A DNA stretch of 14,337 nt from JANLUX01 sp031366005. Its GTDB lineage: Bacteria; Bacteroidota; Bacteroidia; AKYH767-A; OLB10. Positions 1 through 7,066 of this stretch are shown here, piece by piece. Location: the NCBI GenBank assembly GCA_031366005.1, contig JANLZB010000066.1:1-14337 (forward strand), given 5' to 3'. The notes beneath the pieces are model-generated. The model searched no databases and was not told where the DNA came from. It saw nothing but the letters and a program-made list of their open reading frames with translations. Within the stretch, counting starts at the first letter, position 1. Each line of letters starts with the position of its first letter. The position numbers were made by a program, and so were the translations under genes.

Positions 1-37
1 GATAATTTAAATCCGTCAACTTATTTCAGGACGTTAC

Positions 38-62
38 AGTAATTGAAAAACTTCAAATTACT
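38..62. other. Hairpin 3' of the small membrane-protein gene
   Basis: An inverted repeat pairs AGTAATT with AATTACT (7 bp), then GAA with TTC across a one-base bulge, closing on a 4-nt loop. It lies about 20 nt after the stop of the leftward small membrane-protein gene, where a terminator or 3'-end stabiliser would sit. Neither strand has a clear U-tract directly after the stem, so it is not a classical intrinsic terminator. Confidence 0.4.
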
Positions 63-81
63 TATCTGATTTATTTAAAAA

Positions 82-264
82 TTATCCCTTCTTATCCATA
101 AAATTATCACCTGTTTTACGCACATGATTATCGTACCACAGCCAGTAAATAGCGCCTACTATAATAATAAGTGCAAATAGTACATCAATAGATTTTCCTA
201 TTGGAGCCACTATTTTGAAAATCCATTCCATAAAATGAGCGAAACCATACCAAACAGCATCCAT
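82..264 (-). CDS. Small single-span membrane protein, DUF6341-like
   Basis: This 60-residue protein has an aromatic N-terminus, one strong hydrophobic segment at about residues 26-44 (VLFALIIIVGAIYWLWY), and a basic hydrophilic tail ending in DKKG. It is probably a single-pass inner-membrane protein. The gene is divergent from the DUF6427-like gene, with 67 bp between the two starts. In many Bacteroidota a short membrane protein (DUF6341) is found close to DUF6427, so context and size suggest that family; this is recalled knowledge, not a domain hit. The ATG at 264 has no Shine-Dalgarno, but a good Bacteroidota-type promoter lies directly upstream. Function is unknown. Confidence 0.7.
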   Translation of the reverse strand: MDAVWYGFAHFMEWIFKIVAPIGKSIDVLFALIIIVGAIYWLWYDNHVRKTGDNFMDKKG

Positions 265-270
265 AATTTT

Positions 271-302
271 AATTTAATTTGGCACAAAAATAATTTAATT
301 TG
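271..302. repeat. 11-bp direct repeat, two copies 21 bp apart
   Basis: The sequence AATTTAATTTG occurs at 271-281 and again at 292-302. The offset is exactly 21 bp, about two helical turns. The pair lies in the divergent promoter region between the small membrane-protein gene and the DUF6427-like gene and flanks the leftward -7 element. It could be a pair of operator half-sites or a coincidence of AT-rich promoter DNA. Confidence 0.5.
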
Positions 303-314
303 TTTCTCTCACAA
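285..314 (-). promoter_or_regulatory. Bacteroidota-type promoter for the small membrane protein
   Basis: Read leftward, a -7 element TATTTTTG (matching TANNTTTG) occupies 292-285. A TTG at 314-312 lies 19 nt upstream, within the 17-23 nt spacing known for Bacteroidota housekeeping promoters. The predicted transcription start is around 278, giving a leader of roughly 14 nt before the ATG at 264. Confidence 0.5.
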
Positions 315-331
315 CTATTTAAAGTTATTAC

Positions 332-1315
332 ATGCTGACACGCCTTTTCCGAAGCACTCAAATTAGTGCGCTTGTTGTTTTAGCGGTGATGGCTTTGCTG
401 ATGGGCTGGGTTTCGTACAGCTATCACTTCCGCATTGTACCCACTAATAACACTCCTTTTTATAATCTTATTCTGAGGCTTTATTCTGGCTTACCGGTAT
501 CCTTTTATTTTATTACTGTAATGATTCTGGTTATTAGTCAGGCGTTGCATTTCAACTGGATATTGAACAAGCACGAAGTATTATATAAAGCATCATGGAT
601 GCCTGCTGCAGTTTATTTGCTCATAAGTACCATCTTGCCACCTTTCTTTTGGTTTCAACCACTGATATTCGCTAACAGCATTTTACTTTTTGCCATTGAT
701 AAATTATTTTATCTCTACAAAAATGAATACCCACTGGCTTTTGAATTTGACAGTTGTTTTCTGATGGCGCTTGCTTCACTCTTTTATTTTCCACTCATCA
801 TTTTTATTGTTTTTTATATTGTGAGCATTCTTATTCTCCGTCCATTTTCATGGAGAGATTGGATAGTTGGCATTTTAGGGTTCGGACTCCCATTCTTTTT
901 TGCATTTGTTTATTATTTCTGGAATAATATGCTGATGAGTTTTTACGAGCGTGTTTTTATCTCAGGCATTAAAAGGCAAATTGAATTGCACAGCGTATTT
1001 GTGCAAGGCTACACCTTTACACTTTTACTTGTAGCAATAGTAGGTGCCTTGGCAATTATCAGGTTGCGCGCAAACTTTTATAAAAATGTTAGCAAAACAA
1101 GATTAAATCAACAGGTAACAATATTTTATTTTGTGTGTGCTCTATTGATCATTCTCGTATCACGCGAAGAATTGTTGTATCGCTTCAGCATACTCTCCCT
1201 TCCTTTGTCAATTTTCATTTCTTATTATTTGCTTAGCGGAAAAAGAATAATTATAGCTGAATTAATACTTTATCTTTTTATTGGAAGCTGGGTTTATAAT
1301 TATCTTGGAGCGTGA
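332..1315 (+). CDS. Polytopic membrane protein, DUF6427-like
   Basis: This 327-residue protein is almost entirely hydrophobic, with about nine or ten predicted transmembrane segments (roughly residues 12-30, 55-72, 90-110, 113-130, 148-168, 176-198, 222-243, 262-279, 285-302 and 306-325). The N-terminus MLTRLFRSTQ, the length and the topology resemble the DUF6427 family of Bacteroidota, whose function is not known. The partner small membrane protein on the other strand supports this. No signal peptide, enzyme motif or binding motif is evident. The ATG at 332 is the first start in the frame and sits 67 bp from the divergent start. A run of 7-bp repeats begins right after the stop. Confidence 0.75.
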   Translation: MLTRLFRSTQISALVVLAVMALLMGWVSYSYHFRIVPTNNTPFYNLILRLYSGLPVSFYFITVMILVISQALHFNWILNKHEVLYKASWMPAAVYLLISTILPPFFWFQPLIFANSILLFAIDKLFYLYKNEYPLAFEFDSCFLMALASLFYFPLIIFIVFYIVSILILRPFSWRDWIVGILGFGLPFFFAFVYYFWNNMLMSFYERVFISGIKRQIELHSVFVQGYTFTLLLVAIVGALAIIRLRANFYKNVSKTRLNQQVTIFYFVCALLIILVSREELLYRFSILSLPLSIFISYYLLSGKRIIIAELILYLFIGSWVYNYLGA

Positions 1316-1319
1316 GAAA

Positions 1320-1466
1320 GGAAAATGCAAAATGCAATTTTTAAAAAGGCAATTGGCAAAGGCAATAAACAAAATGGCAATTGGCAATAATAAAAGGGCA
1401 ATTGGCAATGAGCAAATAAAACTTTATATATTAACTATCCATTGTCAACTATCCACTGTCAACTTA
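1320..1466. repeat. Heptameric (7-bp period) repeat tract
   Basis: From 1320 to 1466 the sequence divides into 21 consecutive 7-mers. The core unit GGCAATT, or a close variant, starts at 1348, 1355, 1376, 1383, 1397 and 1404. The doublet GGCAATTGGCAA therefore appears three times, at offsets of 28 and 21 bp. The right part changes to units CAACTAT and CCATTGT/CCACTGT, including a near-perfect 14-bp tandem repeat at 1433-1446 and 1447-1460 (one mismatch). It lies between two convergent genes and ends two bases before the peptidase stop codon. The pattern resembles the heptanucleotide STRR repeats described in cyanobacteria. Function is unknown. Confidence 0.8.
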
Positions 1467-1468
1467 CT

Positions 1469-4051
1469 CTAATGTCCGCCAGTACCTAAAATTTTCCGGA
1501 TGTTTTCATCCTTTTCATTTTTCTTTAGGTCAGCAATCAAATCATCGGTTTTCTTTTTTAGTGATTCATACATAGGTTTGCTATCACCTTTTTTCTCTTC
1601 AAATCGTTTTGATAACTCTGATAAAGTTTGCATAGCAGAAAAACGAACAAACCATACTTCAGCATTTTTACCCACATCATAAATATTGTCCAATCCTTTA
1701 CTGATATTGTCCTCGTTATTACAATGCAATAAAAACTTTCCGTAAAGCTGTACTTCCTGGTATTTATCAAAGCCATCAGCAGCAGCTAAAGCTTTTTGCA
1801 TAAAAGCAGCATCTTGATCATCTCCGTGTTTTGCAAAAACTTCTGACAATATATCGAAGTAATGTTTGTTATTTTCTTTTTCCATTTCGCGTGCCATTTG
1901 CAAACCTTCTTTTTCATTTCTCTCAGTAAGAAGTGTAATGGCTGAACCCATTACGGCATACGAGCTATCACTCATAGCAACTTTCAGCGCTGCAGTTACC
2001 GATTCATCTTTAAAATTATTTTCCAGGGAAACAAGTGCTTCTTTGCGCACTGATGATTTACTATCGTGCTGCGCAATATCAATAAGTTTTGTTTTTACCG
2101 CACTGCTATCCGCAGTGGAGGCAATGGTTCCGATATTTTTTATAGCAAGATTTCTCAAATTATAATGAGGATCATTTAATGCTTCCATAATCAGTCTGGC
2201 TTCAGCAGTTCCTGCCAGGTAGTTCTTGCTAATCTTTTGCAATGCCTCCATCCTGTCAATATACAATGGAGCATGATGATACATATACATCCATTCCTCA
2301 TTGGTATGATGATCTGTCTTGGTACACACCAACATTTTTTCAGCATCCACATTTACTAAATCAGGTTTGATTGCAGATGCAAAAACAAATTCCTGACGTG
2401 TACTATCCAATGTTATTTTTTGTCGTGCTGTTTTTCCACCAGCATAAATATCAATTTGCATTGGCAGCCTGAAAAGTCGTGTGGTTTCAAAATTCTGTTG
2501 CTGTTCAATAATTACATGCTGTACTTTTTTTGCATCATCCCAGCTATAACTTATATCCAGCACCGGATTCCCTTTATCTAAAAACCATTGGTTAAAAAAC
2601 CAGTTCAGATCTTCACCTGTTATTTTTTCAAATGCCAGGCGCAGATGATGAATCTCTGCAGGCTGAAACCTGTTTTGATTCAGGTACAATTTTAAAGAAT
2701 TAAAAAATGCTTTGTCACCCACATATTTTCTGAGCATGTGTAATACACAACCTCCTTTCTGATATGAATGACGGTCAAACATATCTTCCTGCTCTTCATA
2801 CTTAAAGCGAATAAGGTTTACCTGTTTTGTTTTTGCTTCCTGCAGATAAGTATTTAAATCACTGGTAAATCCTGCATCTGCTTCTTCACGTCCATACTTA
2901 TATTCATTCCATAAGTATTCTCCATAGGTTGCAAATGATTCATTCAATGGTAAATTACTCCACGATTCAGCGGTTACCAGGTCTCCGAACCAGTGATGAA
3001 ATAATTCATGAGATATTACATCTTCACCTGTATAATCCAGTAACTCTCTTTCATCTCTTTGTAAAAAATCTCCATGCAATGTAGCAGTTGTGTTTTCCAT
3101 TGCTCCACTCACATAATCACGCACAACTACCTGCGAATATTTCTCCCAGGCATAATCAACACCTAATTTATTTGAAAAGAATTCAATCATCTCAGGAGTA
3201 TTACCAAAAATTTTTCTCGCAACATTTTTATATTCTGGTTCCACATAATAACTCACTTCCTTATCACGCCATTTATCTTTTACAACTGCAAATTTTCCAA
3301 TTGCCATCATTACAAGATAAGGCGAATGAGGAAATGATTGTTTCCAGTAATCTGTTCTTGTTCCGTTGCCATTATTCACACTCTTAACAAGCATTCCATT
3401 TGATAAAGTGACATAAGCTGTATCCACAGTAATGTTTATTTCCTGAGTCATTTTTTGATTTGGCGCATCAATGGTTGGAAACCATACAGAATTCGCCTGC
3501 GTTTCTCCCTGTGTCCATATTTGCTTTGGCTTCGCAGTGTCCTTTCCGTCAGGATTAATAAAGTACAATCCCTTATCACTGGTTATAGCAGCGCTTCCTC
3601 CCAGGGATTTAAGTTCATCGGGCTTTGCAGTGTAATCAATAAACACATTATAAATTTCCCCGTACCCATACATTGTATTAAGATTAATAATCAGGCTGTC
3701 GTTTCGGTAAGCATAAATTAGCGGAGTGCGAAGGGTGTCTTCTAGTAGGCTCACTTCATTAATGGTCATTCCGCGAGCATTAAGCACAAGTGATTGTGTC
3801 GGATAAAAGTGTGGTTGCAATGTTAATGTTGCTTTTCCGTAGAGGTACTTTTTTTCCCAGTCAAATCGCACATCAAGTTTGGTATGCATAAGATCATTCA
3901 CAATAGGATTGCTTGCACGGTAAAGTTCAGGTACTGGCAATATTTTTTCATTTTTAGAAGTGTTATCCGGTGAAGAATTCTGACGGGTTGTTTTACAACT
4001 TTGCAAAACAATAAGAAAGAGAAAACAGGCATTAAGTATTTTATTCAGCAT
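1469..4051 (-). CDS. M1-family zinc aminopeptidase, lipoprotein
   Basis: This 860-residue protein should remove N-terminal residues from peptides outside the cytoplasm. Using the ATG at 4051, it opens with a lipoprotein signal whose lipobox LQSC puts the lipidated cysteine at residue 19. An upstream in-frame TTG at 4078 would add nine residues and is less likely. The M1 N-terminal beta domain is followed by the exopeptidase motif GAMEN (316-320). The zinc site HELFH (348-352) has the third ligand Glu371, 19 residues after the second His, which is the family spacing. A tyrosine in HSYQKGG (Tyr430) fits the transition-state residue. The region after about 590 looks like HEAT-type helical repeats instead of the ERAP1-type C-terminal domain, as is common in Bacteroidota M1 proteins. 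All catalytic residues are present. The TonB gene lies 115 bp upstream on the same strand, so co-transcription is possible but not shown. Confidence 0.93.
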   Translation of the reverse strand: MLNKILNACFLFLIVLQSCKTTRQNSSPDNTSKNEKILPVPELYRASNPIVNDLMHTKLDVRFDWEKKYLYGKATLTLQPHFYPTQSLVLNARGMTINEVSLLEDTLRTPLIYAYRNDSLIINLNTMYGYGEIYNVFIDYTAKPDELKSLGGSAAITSDKGLYFINPDGKDTAKPKQIWTQGETQANSVWFPTIDAPNQKMTQEINITVDTAYVTLSNGMLVKSVNNGNGTRTDYWKQSFPHSPYLVMMAIGKFAVVKDKWRDKEVSYYVEPEYKNVARKIFGNTPEMIEFFSNKLGVDYAWEKYSQVVVRDYVSGAMENTTATLHGDFLQRDERELLDYTGEDVISHELFHHWFGDLVTAESWSNLPLNESFATYGEYLWNEYKYGREEADAGFTSDLNTYLQEAKTKQVNLIRFKYEEQEDMFDRHSYQKGGCVLHMLRKYVGDKAFFNSLKLYLNQNRFQPAEIHHLRLAFEKITGEDLNWFFNQWFLDKGNPVLDISYSWDDAKKVQHVIIEQQQNFETTRLFRLPMQIDIYAGGKTARQKITLDSTRQEFVFASAIKPDLVNVDAEKMLVCTKTDHHTNEEWMYMYHHAPLYIDRMEALQKISKNYLAGTAEARLIMEALNDPHYNLRNLAIKNIGTIASTADSSAVKTKLIDIAQHDSKSSVRKEALVSLENNFKDESVTAALKVAMSDSSYAVMGSAITLLTERNEKEGLQMAREMEKENNKHYFDILSEVFAKHGDDQDAAFMQKALAAADGFDKYQEVQLYGKFLLHCNNEDNISKGLDNIYDVGKNAEVWFVRFSAMQTLSELSKRFEEKKGDSKPMYESLKKKTDDLIADLKKNEKDENIRKILGTGGH

Positions 4052-4166
4052 AAAGTTTTTGAGATTTTGAAAAATCAAAGGAAATGAAAAACTTAATCAT
4101 CCGAATAAAAATTAGTCATTAATGTTGTTATTCACGACAAGCACATAATTCAGCAAGACGTACGTT

Positions 4167-4964
4167 TTATCTCAGGCTGAATTGTATAGGTAATATCAGG
4201 CGAACCATTACAGCTCTTCCATTTTGTTTTCCTGGTGTCCACTCCGGCATCCTTTTCACAACCCGCAATGCTTCTTCATCACATCCTCCGCCTATTCCAC
4301 GCATCACATTTGCATCTGTTATGCTTCCTTCTTTATCAATAACAAAACTGATATAAACAGTGCCATGAATATTTGATTCTTTCGCATTATATGGATAATG
4401 AATATTTGAAATAAGATAGTTCATCATTGCTGAAATGCCTCCCTGAAATGAAGGTATTTCCTGCACATCAGTAATATCATGAGTAAGAGTATCGGCATTT
4501 GCATTATTACCCGGAACATAATCTTCAACGAATACAGAATCTGAAATGTTATTGTTCACACCCACATTTGCATTGCTGTTTTGATTTGGTTGGGGCTGAT
4601 CCTCGTTTATCACATCATCACTTATAACAGGAATGGGAGCATGAAGTGCTGTAGATGCTGGTGGTGGTGTTTTTGGTAGCGGAATAATTTCTTCCGGCTT
4701 TTTAAAAACATCCTGCGTCAACTCCCACACCTGGTCATTGTTATTGATAGAAATTATTTCTGTTGGATTGAACCATTTCATAATTACAGGGATAAAAAAT
4801 AATATGATAAAAGCTGTTGAGGTAAGGATAAAAGCTTTTGCAACAAGCTTCTCATAATTCTGCCTCAATACATAAGCACCATACAAATGATTCCGGTTTG
4901 CAAATACAATTTCATTTCGTGATGCAGAGGTGGGGTTTTCCCATGATTCAATTAGTGGTTTCAT
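4167..4964 (-). CDS. tonB: Energy transducer TonB
   Basis: This 265-residue protein should carry proton-motive energy from the inner membrane to TonB-dependent outer-membrane transporters. The cytoplasmic N-terminus has the Bacteroidota TonB signature NRNHLYGAYVLRQNY (about 23-37), followed by one transmembrane helix at about 43-64. A periplasmic linker has a proline stretch (PLPKTPPP, about 95-102) and an Asn-rich part (about 120-160). The TonB C-terminal domain covers about 170-265, with the typical YP, GTVYISFVIDKEG and PEWTPGKQNG features. No exbB or exbD gene is adjacent, so this is probably one of several TonB copies in the genome. I see no recognisable promoter directly upstream. Confidence 0.92.
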   Translation of the reverse strand: MKPLIESWENPTSASRNEIVFANRNHLYGAYVLRQNYEKLVAKAFILTSTAFIILFFIPVIMKWFNPTEIISINNNDQVWELTQDVFKKPEEIIPLPKTPPPASTALHAPIPVISDDVINEDQPQPNQNSNANVGVNNNISDSVFVEDYVPGNNANADTLTHDITDVQEIPSFQGGISAMMNYLISNIHYPYNAKESNIHGTVYISFVIDKEGSITDANVMRGIGGGCDEEALRVVKRMPEWTPGKQNGRAVMVRLILPIQFSLR

Positions 4965-5214
4965 ATTTTTTGTTTTATTGGTTTACATTTTAACGATGTC
5001 TATTTCTAATAAATTCCATAACCCTGTCATTAAATAGTAATTATTGGATTGATAATTGAGATTTACAAAAAAAGCAGCGCTGTTAAATCACACACATAAC
5101 TTTTAGCAGCCAGCAAACCCTGAATAACCCCGTGATGAATTAAATTTTTATTTTGAATGAATTAAACAACATCCACATATTTTCATACCTTAGTCTTACC
5201 AAACACTTCATCCT

Positions 5215-6252
5215 ATGAAAAAAAATCTACTCTTTCTAATCGGTTTATTAAGTATCATTTCATTTCCGGTTCGCTCACAGCAAACAATGGATTTCGGGAT
5301 TGCCTCAGGCATCACAAATTATTTTGGTGATCTGGGAAACGATGAGTTTTTCCAGGCAAGTTCTACGCGTCCGGGTATGGCTATCACGGTTAGAAACATC
5401 ATTCAGCCAAAAGCAATTACAGGTAATCAATATTCTAATTTTAATATTGAAGCACGGCTAAGCTGGCATCGTATCGGTTATGATGAAACACGTTCGATTG
5501 GTCCCCGTTCTGGATTTGAACTTCGCAATTACGGAAGGGGCTTAAGTTTCAGAACTGATATCATCGGTTTGTCGAGTCATATCAGTTACACTTATTATCC
5601 TAATAAAAGAATGCCGCTAAGCAAGCAAGGTGCAGCTATTTTCTTTTTCACAGGTGTGGGTATTTATTATGCTGACCCCAAAGCAGATTTATTCACCGGA
5701 AGTATTGATCTCGATCATCGTTATTATTACTGGAGAGATGGAACCACTCGCGATCATCCGCAAAGTGATGGATTTGGGAATGTGATTGAGAAAGATGGAA
5801 AATATGAAACCCATTTACGCGACTGGCGCACTGAAGGGCAAGGTGCATCCAATGAAGGAAATGCAAAAAATAAATACAGTCCATGGCAAATTGGAATTCC
5901 TGCAGGCATGGGTTTTCGTTTTGGGATCACACCTTTAATTACTTATTCTCTCGAATTTGGATACTATCATTTCTTATCTGATTACCTTGATGATGTCAGT
6001 ACCTCTTATGCTACTTACGATGAGATTGAACAAAACTATCCTGGCGATATCAATCAGCAGGAGCTTGCAAAATATATCAGCGATCCTACAGGTTATGGAA
6101 CCAATGGATATGTAGGTGCAGCAACCAGCCAGCGAGGTAATCCCAAGTTAAAAGATTCTTACACTTTTATAAATATGGAAGTGGCTTACCGCATCAAATG
6201 GAATCCAAACAAAGTAAAGAGCGAAATGTTTGGATGGGCTGCATTCAGGTAG
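5215..6252 (+). CDS. Outer-membrane beta-barrel protein, DUF6089-like
   Basis: This 345-residue protein has a cleavable signal peptide (about 1-21, MKKNLLFLIG start, cleavage near VRSQ). The mature part has alternating polar and aromatic strands, ending in Phe-Arg after a beta-strand-like YRIKW segment. Features typical of DUF6089 proteins of Bacteroidota are visible: NYFGDLGN (35-42), GRGLSFRTDI (about 107-116), TEGQG (206-210) and the DYLDDVS motif (256-262). That family is predicted to form outer-membrane barrels of unknown function. The insertion around 165-205, rich in His, Asp and Arg, is probably an extracellular loop. The gene stands alone, with about 250 bp on each side. The ATG at 5215 gives the signal peptide directly. 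The family call rests on recalled motifs. Confidence 0.75.
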   Translation: MKKNLLFLIGLLSIISFPVRSQQTMDFGIASGITNYFGDLGNDEFFQASSTRPGMAITVRNIIQPKAITGNQYSNFNIEARLSWHRIGYDETRSIGPRSGFELRNYGRGLSFRTDIIGLSSHISYTYYPNKRMPLSKQGAAIFFFTGVGIYYADPKADLFTGSIDLDHRYYYWRDGTTRDHPQSDGFGNVIEKDGKYETHLRDWRTEGQGASNEGNAKNKYSPWQIGIPAGMGFRFGITPLITYSLEFGYYHFLSDYLDDVSTSYATYDEIEQNYPGDINQQELAKYISDPTGYGTNGYVGAATSQRGNPKLKDSYTFINMEVAYRIKWNPNKVKSEMFGWAAFR

Positions 6253-6308
6253 CCATCAGCATTTAATTTTCTGACTATAAACGCTGTTGATGCTCTAAAA
6301 ATTTTTTT
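6251..6308 (+). terminator. Possible intrinsic terminator after the DUF6089-like gene
   Basis: AGC and ATCAGCA (6251-6261, with one bulged C) can pair with TGTTGAT and GCT (6285-6294), including one G-U pair. A short A-run and seven Ts (6302-6308) follow. The loop is long (23 nt), so the structure is weak. Its position directly behind the stop codon and the T-run support it. Confidence 0.4.
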
Positions 6309-6439
6309 CTTTTCAGTTCATGCATATTCAGTTATCTAATAGCGATATGCCTCTATGTTTATTTTGTTTGCAACTCAGTGTAAAATTTTGTATCCCTTTT
6401 TACCAGCACTACTTTGATTGTTATTGTTAAAGAAGTTAT

Positions 6440-6469
6440 TTTGCACTTGCAAACTAAAATTTAACTTTG
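6440..6469 (+). promoter_or_regulatory. Bacteroidota-type promoter for the S8 peptidase gene
   Basis: A -33 element TTTG (6440-6443) and a perfect -7 element TAACTTTG (6462-6469) are separated by 18 nt, matching the TTTG / TANNTTTG consensus of Bacteroidota housekeeping promoters. The predicted start of transcription, near 6476, leaves a leader of about 20 nt before the ATG at 6498. Confidence 0.6.
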
Positions 6470-6497
6470 CTTATCGCTCACTTACATAAATCATCAC

Positions 6498-7016
6498 ATG
6501 AAAAAAAATTTACTGACACTCGCCACCTTGTTTTTATTATTCGCTTCCTCCTGCAAAAGAAATGATGATGAAGTAGTTTTACCTGACAATGGAAACTTAG
6601 TAGAAAAACAGCATCCTGCACCTGTTCCTCAGGGATCACCTTACACCGCATCGGTAATTGATCAGTCTATTAATACGATAATGGAAAGCAAAAAAGATTT
6701 TCATTGGGAATGGGTTGATTTAAAAACTCTCTGGAGTGCCGTGGTAAACAGTGATCACACCGTAGCAGTAGGTTATAAGCTAAAAAACTCAGGATCTATT
6801 GATCACACAATTGATAAAATAAATCTGAAGGAAAAAAGTTGGAAAGCAGTTCATGATGCATTGATAGAACTGGTTGTTGCGGAAATAAATAAACATACAA
6901 CACAACCTGTTACAGCTAAAGAAATTATTGTGGAAGATGATGCGATTATGCCAATTATCACTTTTAAAATCACTGACGTTATGCCATCACCCGACTGTTC
7001 AATCTCGAAAATGTAA
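6498..7016 (+). CDS. N-terminal fragment: lipoprotein signal and peptidase prodomain
   Basis: This 172-codon frame encodes a lipoprotein signal peptide with lipobox ASSC (Cys19) and a Pro-rich spacer (about 30-48). A mixed alpha/beta region follows (about 49-161), including DLKTLWSAVVNSDHTVAVGY and KSWKAVHDALIELV. The latter region resembles the N-terminal prodomain seen in front of Bacteroidota lipoprotein subtilases, which assists folding and keeps the enzyme inactive. Only residues 1-161 look authentic; the last eleven residues come from the wrong frame after the apparent deletion. As a free product it would be a lipidated prodomain without a catalytic domain. Confidence 0.7.
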   Translation: MKKNLLTLATLFLLFASSCKRNDDEVVLPDNGNLVEKQHPAPVPQGSPYTASVIDQSINTIMESKKDFHWEWVDLKTLWSAVVNSDHTVAVGYKLKNSGSIDHTIDKINLKEKSWKAVHDALIELVVAEINKHTTQPVTAKEIIVEDDAIMPIITFKITDVMPSPDCSISKM

Positions 7017-7066
7017 GATATCTTGAACCGCTTGGTTATTGGCCGCTAAGTGATCTTTTCAGAACC

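Noticed and set aside
1281..1472. 63-codon plus-strand frame over the heptamer tract
   Set aside because: It overlaps the end of the DUF6427-like gene and is then translated from 7-bp repeats (AINKMAIGNNKRAIGNEQ), so its openness comes from the repeat and not from coding selection.
1500..3721. Open frames antisense to the M1 peptidase (for example 1866-2165 and 3088-3387)
   Set aside because: They are shadows of a strongly supported gene, with compositions unlike real proteins and no family resemblance.
4052..4078. Longer N-terminus for the M1 peptidase starting at 4078
   Set aside because: The codon is TTG, and the ATG at 4051 gives a compact lipoprotein signal with the lipobox cysteine at residue 19.
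5085..5095. Palindrome CAGCGCTG upstream of the DUF6089-like gene
   Set aside because: It is a single 8-bp palindrome with no loop, no second copy and no adjoining T-run used by a neighbouring gene; chance is sufficient.
6940..7016. Programmed -1 ribosomal frameshift in the peptidase gene
   Set aside because: The shift must fall between the TGA at 6974 in the second frame and the TAA at 7014 in the first. No X XXY YYZ slippery heptamer lies in that interval; a missing base is the simpler explanation.
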